A DNA stretch of 64,000 nucleotides from the NCBI RefSeq assembly GCF_963675165.1, contig NC_087385.1:3224501-3288500 (forward strand). Reading direction: 5' to 3'. Source of the stretch: Halichondria panicea (taxonomy: Eukaryota > Porifera > Demospongiae > Suberitida > Halichondriidae). Below are positions 56,432-64,000 of this stretch, piece after piece. Position 1 is the first letter of the stretch. Each line of letters begins with the position of its first letter. The notes under the pieces are model-generated. The model was not told where the DNA came from, made no database searches, and was given only the letters and a program-made list of their open reading frames with translations. The position numbers were made by a program, and so were the translations under genes.

Positions 56432-58985
56432 ACTGAAGATATGCTGAACTTTCCCACCTCCATAGCGTCTTTATGATGCAGTCCTTCTTAGCTGCCGTCG
56501 TTGTTGCTCCAACACGAAAACTGTGGCTGCAATAGGCCTCCCGCAAACCTTTTCGCAGCCTATCAACAAAATAATCGAGAACGAGATATCAATTTCCCAT
56601 CCGCGAAAACAAATAAGGGACCCTGCGAAGAACCTCTAGCACAAAGGTAGTTCAACAGGGGACACAAATCTGTTCCTGTCCGACCCAAGAAGATGTCTAT
56701 ACCCTTACGAAAGGGGTCTGTTTTGGACGCCTTAATGCGTACTTTGATGGTGTCCTGGTGATCCACCGCCAGATCCCTGTGGCAAGATAGATCATAGCTG
56801 TCATCATTGGGCACAGCCATTTCGCCACATCGGAGAAAACCGAAGAAAGCAACAAGCCGCCCCAAATCATTTTTGTGTCGGAAGACACATTCCGGTTGGG
56901 GTCATGGGCAAGCGAGGTTTGCCCTTTGAGCACGTACTCGAGACGATGCCACAGGGTGGCAAACCGATGCTTGTAACCTCCTGCTGCCATTTGCCATTTG
57001 AGAGTACCTCACTGCAGACAGGTACACCGCCAGGCAACAAATGAAGAGGCACATGATTCGGAAATGGTGACCACGAGAACATAGCACAAAATTTAATATA
57101 CCGGGCCTGACCCGCAGAATGAAACATACGTCCAGTCCAGTTGCGTGGCCGTTCCTGTGGAATTGCCTTGAGGCAGGTCTGGAAGAAGTGAGATAGTTTG
57201 TCTCTAGATAATGCATCTGCAGCAGTGTTCAATCTCCACTATGGTGAAGCCAAACTCTGCCTTGAAAAAGGTCACATGGCCAACTTGTCTTTGCTTGTGC
57301 CTGAACGCACCACCGCTGCATTATCACACCTGACTTGAATAGAATGACCCTGGGATGACCTTCCCCACAAGGCACACGCTGGTCTGTGAAAAGGCCCATG
57401 AGATGCATCAGAGGTGACCACTGCCCCCTTGGATCATTCGAATACCATTCCACCTGCCAAGGAACAAACTCCACCAATGAAGGTCAGACCGAAATCCTTC
57501 TCAGGAATGTCCGCCCCGGTGGAACAAGCATTCCCAGCAGGGAGAGAACTTCCCTCTTTATGCACATGCATGCCTGTAGCCTTACCAATTTCAGCCTGTT
57601 AATTGTGTCAAGGCAGATCCCCAGGAAAGTCAAAACCGTTGACGGGCCTTCCACCTTATCGGGGGCCACTGGGACTCCCGACATGTCGCCAGGGCTGTCT
57701 GAAGGGAAGGGAGTGGGCACAATCCCCTAATCCAGGAGTCGTCCATCCCCAACGGCACCCGAATATCTTGGGGGCTGATCTCAAACCAAACGGTAATGCA
57801 GCATAGGGCCCCTTTCCATTTCATACCGAGAAGTCTCCAGTCTAGTTTCGCAAGAAGGGTGCCCTTGCCACACTGCCGGATTATGTGCACCGCCGAGTCC
57901 ACAGTGACGTACCACTGAAATCAGTGGGGTGTGATAGGTCAACTATGAGCCTCTGGCTGGTTTGCATTACCCCAAACCTATTCACATGAATACCAGGGGT
58001 GTCCACGGGCAAGGGGCTGTTCAATGAGCATTCTGTGCTATCAATCTCGCCGATTGCGTCTAATGCGAAAACCCGATGTAATGTCCCTGTCTGGGTGGGA
58101 TGCTAGTAGCCTCTCCCACTCATAAGGTGTAACAATGGCCCCCAAACAGTCCAGCGGTGGGGCTACCACTTGCTCCAGTGCACGAACCATGTAGATGTAG
58201 CCACCTCCGGCTTCAAGAGCAAGGATCGTTCTTTTAACCCATCAGAACAGCCCCACCTCTTATTCCAAACTCACACCGCGGCGAAACTCACCCATCACAA
58301 CAGACGACCAGTACCCTCCCTTCAGACCATAATATTTAATGTCAATTCAGCATGAGTAGCCTGCATGCACCAAGAAACACAACACAACACTCCCGTTTCT
58401 GCTAACAGTCACTCTTTTGACCGGCTTAGCCCGTGTACATGCCCCTGTACATTTGAGGCCACACGTTGCACAAACGTGCTTAAAACAAACGTGCTTAAAC
58501 CGACAGTACGGAGAGGAACATTTTCCGTCGTTCCAGTCAAAACACAGCCGGCGTCTGTCCGAGTGGCCCCTATCCGAATGCCTCAGGCGGGAGTCTCCCA
58601 GATTTCTACCCGTGGAAGGAGGGGCGAGGGCACAACACATGATCCGTCTGTCCTCCCCGCTGGCTCCCCCGCTGGTTCTGATTAGCCAGGGTTGCCTGCT
58701 GCAGGTCATAGGCCCTGACTAGAGTCTGGTATGCCCAGAGCTCTCTCTGGCTGTTTTTCAGGAGATCAGGAACTGCCCTCCTCCCCATGCCCCATGTTGC
58801 TTTGCTGGGACTTAATACTGTCTCGTCCCCGCCCACAACCGCACTGGTGCCACCCCCACTTGGGGTGAGAGGTGTGTCTTCTGCCCCGAACAATGGCAGG
58901 CTCAGGTCCCGCACTTCCAATGGGGGACCACCCAGGCCACTACCTGCAGGTCGCCGGAAATTAGCAATGTTTAATCTGGAACACT
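56337..58985 (-). pseudogene. DIRS-like retrotransposon (gag, RT, RNase H, tyrosine recombinase), decayed
   Basis: Read leftward on the minus strand: a gag-like region (58920-58350) with CFDWNDGKCSSPYCRFKHVC and CATCGLKCTGAC zinc-binding spacing; RT remnants (57902-57484) with AKLDWRLLGMKWKGALCC, a displaced PFGLRSAPK-like piece and VEGPSTVLTFLGICLDTINR; RNase H pieces (57470-57230) with SLAGGM, DASHGPF and CDNAAV; INTAADALSRDKLSHFF; and a tyrosine recombinase (57150-56337). The recombinase shows YIKFCAMFSW, AVRYSQMANGS, FFGFLRCGEMAVPND, IKASKTDPFRKGIDIFLGRT, CSHSFRVGATTTAAKK and RWESSAYLQYV. The H-S-F-R and the final Tyr are present, but L-W-R-W replaces the usual L-G-R-W. YR in place of a DDE integrase, with this RT type, is diagnostic of DIRS-like elements. 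A 15-bp in-frame duplication (58471-58500) repeats FKHVC. Several frameshifts; split-repeat ends not resolved. Confidence 0.8.
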
Positions 58986-59772
58986 AAAGTGATGAATTTG
59001 GTCACTGACCTGGTGTGAGAATCTCTATTCCATCTGTATTGGGTGTCAACGGAGCCAGGGGTCGGCTATTCAAACATGCCTCTATCTGATTAAGCACTGT
59101 GGTCATTTCTTCGTATGTCAACTTAATTAGTTGTGACTCTTTTCAAATGTGCCTTAAAACTCTTTACTGCAGCCTCCCACAAGCCACCAAAATGAGGAGA
59201 GCGTTCCGGAATGAATTTTCAGACGATTCGTCTAGACGAGCAAAATTGCAAAATTCGGAAACAAGGCCTTGAACTCGCTGCTGATCAAGAAAATCGGAAA
59301 ACTCTTTTAATTCTCGGTTGGCGCCTACAAAGTTGGTGCCATGATCGCTCCATGATCGCTCCAGATCATAGACGGATGACCTCTTCGTGAAGTGAAGCGT
59401 CTTAGAGCAGCGATGAACGATTTTGCAGTGAGATCCGAAATCAATTCCAAATGAACGGCTTTAATCGTCATGGACACAAACACACCGACATAAGCCTTGA
59501 TGACGGTTGGCTTTCGGGGCCCGCATAATCAACACCAACGTTCTCGAAAACTGCGTCAGGGGTAACACGTTCCATTGGTATTTGACCCATTTTTTGAGGC
59601 TGTGGTCTGATGGAACCTCTAAGGCAAGTGTCTCAACACTGTTTTTCGACCTGTGACAATAATAATGCAGACGTCGGCACAATTCTGCAAAGAGCAATGT
59701 TGGACCTGCAGCTCCGTACGAATAATCACTCTAGTCAGAGAATGATTTCCATGCAATATAATTGGATGAAGG

Positions 59773-60043
59773 TTTGTATAGCACAGGGAAAATATTTAAA
59801 TTTCCTGCTACAGTGCTGCTACATGCAGCCCATAAAATCTGCACATTTCCTGAAAAATGGCAGGTGTCCTGCAAGTGTCCTGCAACCTACTTACAAAGGA
59901 TAGTGCAACGTTTCCTGTATAGTTTCCTTTACTATTCCTGAAGAAGTTCAGGACATGTGTAAGATTTATAAAGGAAAGTCTACAGGAAATTTTGTACTAT
60001 CCTGAAAGTATAGGAAATTTAGATATTTTTCCTGTGTAGGATA
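59773..60043. mobile_element. Probable MITE inside the BEL integrase
   Basis: The left end (cacagggaaaatatttaaat) and the complement of the right end (cacaggaaaaatatctaaat) are similar inverted ends followed by ttcct. The segment interrupts integrase coding that resumes at about 59700 on the left and 60055 on the right. Target duplication not resolved. Confidence 0.55.
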
Positions 60044-62917
60044 TTTTCGAATTTCCTATGCATCCACCGACTCTGAGAACTCCAAAATTATCCAAGAAGG
60101 GCACAAGGATACTACGTCGGGAAATGTCAGATCCAATCTTGAGACTGTTAATTTCTTCCGGGAAGCAAGCACATTGAGATAAGCTAATCAAGAGAATTGA
60201 CTAAAGTGTTCTGACCGAGATTCAACTTACGACAATTGTTCAGAAAACGAATCACCCAAGCTGTGACGCGTTTAAAGCGAGTAAACATAGAATATCGATA
60301 GAGTGGATGATCGGGATCTACTGTCAAAACAAGGCATATCTCCCGTTCCTCTTCAGGTAGTTCCCATACTGCACGCAAGACTGCTCTGGCCATTGTGATG
60401 GATCGAGCGGAAGCCAACTTGGTCCACGCCACCAGAGATCAAAACTCACGAGTTGAGAGGGGAGAATTCCCCTAGATGCACAATCCGCTGGATTGTCAGT
60501 ACCACTTACATGACTCTACCTACTGGGTGGGATCTGATCCATTATGAATGAAATTCGATTACCCACAAAGGTTTTTAGATGTCTTGGATTTCCATTCAAC
60601 CAGCCGAGCACTATCGTGCTGTCCGTCCACGTGAATATGCTATCCATTGAAATAGAAAACAAGTCTCGAACGTGACGTAAGAGTTGGGATAACAAGTAGG
60701 CTCCACATAATTCCAAACGTGGAATGGTCAATCTCTTAATGGGTGCCACCTTAGTCTTAGCAATGACCAGGGAGATATGCACCTTCGAATCAGAATCGAT
60801 CATTCGGAGATACATGACACCTGCATATGCATTCTCCGATGCATCACAAAATCCATAGATTGTATCTGAGCATCGCTTGGAAAATAGCATCTACTAATCT
60901 GTTTGCTTGAGCAAGGGTAGCTCTTGTCTCCACTGTAACCAGGCATCTTTGATTTCATCAGGGACAATCTCGTCCCAGTCCACTTTTCTTTCCCATAGCC
61001 GTTGCAACAGTATCTTTGCTTGTATGAGAGTGGGGGCAAACCATCCGAGAGCATCAAAGGTTTTTGCTATGTCTGACACGAGTGCTCTCTTCGTAATGCA
61101 ATCGATGGATGGCAGACTAGCGACTGTTAGGTGAAAATGATCTGATCGTGTATTCCATTCAAAACCCAACGTTTTCGTTTGTTGATCGGCATCATGTATG
61201 CTGTGCGTCTCCTGGCAATTCCTCAGTTCAGATGAGATGTGATCAAGAACTGAAGAGTCATTTGAGTTCCACTTGCGTAGGCTCCACGTGAGAATAATTC
61301 TTGCAGCTGGCTCTGTAATTGGACAGCTTCTACTCGACTATTTGCTCCTGTTAATGCATCGTCCACGTAGAACGATCTTCTACAGCCTTAACTGCCAAAG
61401 GGTATTCATGAGCATGGTCCCATGGTCCAACATATTAGCTGCGAACGAGGATGCAGACACGCCAAAAGTGAGCCTTGTCATACGGAAGTCTTTCAATACA
61501 TCAGATCTCCACACGAAACGATGGAAGTCTCTGTCTTCAGCAGATAGCTCGACGGCTCGATACTAATGTCAGAAGTTAATGCAATGCGATGAAACCGAAA
61601 TCTGAGTAGTACATCTATTAGTTGCGGGTGTATCGTAGGGCCCACCATGAGGGTTTCGTTTAGCGATACTCCCGTTGACGATTTTGCAGAGTTGTGCTAC
61701 TTGACGCCTTGTACACTGCGTGCATGGGTAAGTAGAATACTTGGCACTGTGATCTATCGAAATCATTATTGGGTACAGGCCCTAAATCGAAGTATTCTCG
61801 TATAACTGCATCAAATGCTCCAAATTGATTCTTAGATCGCAGAGATTTTTCCAGAGTGAGGAATCTTCGTACCGCTTGTGAGTCTCCAATAGGTTTTACT
61901 TCAGGATTCCTTGGGAGAGGGACAACAAATCTCCCATCTTGTTTACGATAATGATGGGTTTGAAAGTGTTTCTTGACTTCACATTCCTCCTGAGACATAG
62001 GGGGGTTCGACCTTGGATGTTCTTCAAGTTCTGGGAACTTATGAAGAATGTCATTCCCAGACTCAGCCATAACATGCAGCGTTGCAATATGGGTGTTGGG
62101 TTGAATACCGTCAATCTTTCCACTAAGCACCCATCCAAATATAGTCTCGAAAGCTGTGGGTGTGCCTGGAGATCCAGTCCGCCGACCATGAAGATCTGCA
62201 CCCAGTAGAACATCAATCTTGCCCTAGTTTTAAACTGGACAAATGTTTCCAGTTAAGGTCATGTGCTACCGGCTGTAGAGTGTGACTTTAGGAATGATAA
62301 TTGCTGTGATTTCTGTCTCTCTTCCAGTACTGATAGGAGACACTTTAAAACTGGTTACAAACTGGATTGGTGTCCTGTGTTGGAGACCAGCAATTCCAGA
62401 GACAGTGATATTCTGACTTGTTCGTGGAAGTCGAAGAGTTTGAGCTAAACGCTCAGAGACAAAGGACACCGAAGAGGCATTGTCCAGAAGTGCACGCGCT
62501 TCTAGTGAGAAGCCATTGGGCGATGTGATCATGATCCGACATGTCATCAGAAAGAGTGTTTGACTTCAAAGGGATTGCTGTGGCCGAAATAGCTGGAGTA
62601 ATCGCATCTGCATCAATGGGAGGGATGGCAGTAGATATGTGATTAGCACTCGCACTGCCAGTCTCGTTTTTGCGTTCCTCCAATTGCAATAGTGTATGGT
62701 GGGATCTTTGACACTTCTTGCACCGATGAATCGATTTGCAGTTTTTGATAAAGTGACCGCTACTCAAACAATTCATGCATAATTTTTTCTCCTTTAGGAG
62801 AGCATTTTACTATCATGGTTCATTGCCAGAGCGGATGCTTTTCGTTATTACATGAAATGCAGTTAGCACCAGACTCGTGGAAAACGTCTCGTAACAGAAC
62901 TAGAGTTATCTAGCTTA

Positions 62918-63313
62918 CCGTATATCTTCTAATTTATCGGACACTTCTAATTACCCCGGACACTCTTTTGGGCAATTTTTGTTGTTCTAATACAACGGAC
63001 ACTCCAGTACTTTAATATTACATTTGTTCTAAATATCCGGACAATACCTTGAAAAGTTGAGTTACCATTCATTGACGGCAAGTAAGACTTAGAGTGCTGC
63101 AGTTAGATAGCTTTGAGTAGCTAGTTTTAGATAGCTAGTGCAACTATTCAGTCGTACCCTGTTAATATTAAACTTAGCTAGCTCACATGCAGTGCTTGCT
63201 TGTTCTAATTATTCCGGACACTTCACATGCTCTATAAAAATCTGTTCCAATTATACCCGGACAATTTCCAAAATAATTATTTTTTGCTGTCCGATAAATT
63301 AGAAGATATACGG
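62918..63313. mobile_element. 396-bp MITE with CCGTAT ends and TA target duplication
   Basis: The left end ccgtatatcttctaatttat and the complement of the right end are identical, and the identity continues through cggaca. TA lies at 62916-62917 and 63314-63315. Internal sequence repeats the theme ttctaat...ccggaca several times. It splits the BEL gag/zinc-knuckle region. Confidence 0.8.
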
Positions 63314-64000
63314 TATTAGTCTTTTTGACTTGCTGTTGAGAACGGGACTCTGAAGCTTGAGCTCTGAGATTAATGAAGTCCAACAGGTCTTGATAATGAG
63401 GTACTTTGCGCTGGGTTTGGCTATGTTTTTGCCATTCGAAAGTGGTAGTAGCATCTAATTTCAACTCAAGCACGGATGGCCCAGGATCGTATTTCATTGA
63501 CTTCAGAGCACGGAGATGCTGCTGTGCCAAGTCGTGAAGTTTTCGTAGCTCTCTGCCGGTCCCTTCTTTCAAGGACGGTGCATCAAGGATTACCTTCACG
63601 TGTGCTTGATGAATAAACCGGGGTCTTGCATGAAGGCATTCAATTGCTACTGTATAATTCTCCCCAGACTGCGAGAATTACTACATTCGCAGAACCATTC
63701 TTTAGAGCGTGCTGAAGATAAACAAGTTTCTCAGAACATGACAGACTGGACCTTTCGTGTACTGACACAGAGAACTGCTCCCAAAACCTCCTCCAGCTTA
63801 ATATGTTTCCGTCGAACATGGGAACCTCTATTTTAGGAAGTTTTACTCCATCGTGTTCACCAGATCTCGCAACTGGTGCAACTGGCTTAATATCATCACT
63901 CAGTCTGCTAACTGTCAGTGCACATTCAAATAACAATCTCCAGACCCCTGTGATTGGTGTGGAGTTCATCCCCATAGTCTAACTCTAGTGATAGCAGGTC

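Larger units (their letters stand above)
59005..63975 (-). pseudogene. BEL/Pao retrotransposon gag-pol, nested and frame-broken
   Basis: Reads leftward and enters from beyond the right edge of the window. In order: DUF1759-type gag (63975-63183) with KLPKIEVPMFDGNILSWRRF; zinc knuckles MNCLSSGHFIKNC and HRCKKCQRSHH (62776-62690); DUF1758-type aspartic protease (62547-62266) with ARALLDNASSVSFVSERLAQ (D-N-A-S where D-x-G/A-S is usual); RT-linked pieces (62216-61660); the Peptidase_A17/RNase H region with KRALVSDIAKTFDALGWFAP (61169-60894), YGFCDASENAYAG and WTDSTIVLGWLNG; then integrase (60191-59010) ending with YEEMTTVLNQIEACLNSRPL. Frames change many times. A MITE sits in gag (62918-63313) and another in integrase (about 59773-60043). 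The 3' end stops near 59007, where DIRS-like sequence begins. No LTR is inside the window. Confidence 0.9.

Overview
This 64-kb window is eukaryotic, and almost certainly from an invertebrate animal. It is AT-rich, its genes are cut into short exons by GT-AG introns, and it is packed with transposable-element coding families found in sponges, cnidarians and other marine invertebrates. These include DUF6570-type Helitrons, BEL/Pao, Ty3/gypsy, DIRS-like, tnp2-like, hAT, G2E3-like HECT proteins and DUF6589 proteins. A demosponge is my best guess, from recalled similarity of several multi-copy families; this was not tested. No bacterial operon, CRISPR array, rRNA or tRNA was recognised.

Layout. 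1-5.4 kb: mostly featureless sequence, one copy of a dispersed repeat (the inverted partner is at 8.2 kb) and an integrase-like relic. 5.4-7.0 kb: a multi-exon HECT-type ubiquitin-ligase-like gene. 7-11 kb: MITEs and hairpins. 11.7-12.5 kb: a protein-kinase-like gene on the minus strand. 12.8-14.4 kb: a terminal-inverted-repeat element beside a tnp2-like transposase fragment. 15.7-16.7 kb: an unnamed multi-copy gene. 17.7-19.7 kb: a multi-exon, probably transposon-derived gene with a near-perfect 52-bp hairpin upstream. 20.5-22.0 kb: a second tnp2-like gene. 22.2-26.1 kb: a decayed Helitron containing a clean internal inversion. 26.8-28.4 kb: a divergent pair, a coiled-coil protein and an RPA-like OB-fold protein. 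28.7-30.6 kb: the tail of a reverse-transcriptase element and a gene with tandemly repeated micro-exons. 31-34 kb: a possible BEN-domain gene and an OTU protease fragment. 34.6-38.2 kb: a gypsy element lacking its reverse transcriptase. 41.8-45.0 kb: a complete-ended DNA transposon with 9-bp target duplications, carrying DUF6589 and RecQ-like relics. 45.2-48.4 kb: a hAT fragment, a SAP-like relic, a satellite-like array and a TIR element. 52-54 kb: a foldback and a pogo-like MITE. 54-59 kb: DIRS-like element parts and a HIRAN-like gene. 59-64 kb: a BEL/Pao element with two MITEs nested in it.

Two themes stand out. First, DNA transposon 41,820-44,973 has matching 57/58-bp ends, a perfect 9-bp target duplication, and two convergent genes (DUF6589 and RecQ-like) that both stop at the same internal point. 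It looks like an internally deleted copy of a larger two-gene transposon. Second, head-to-tail duplications of about 8-18 bp are scattered through the whole window, often inside readable coding sequence, where they break the frame. They are either an unusual mutational signature or a systematic assembly error. Most coding entries below are therefore relics or apparently broken genes, and exon limits are approximate.
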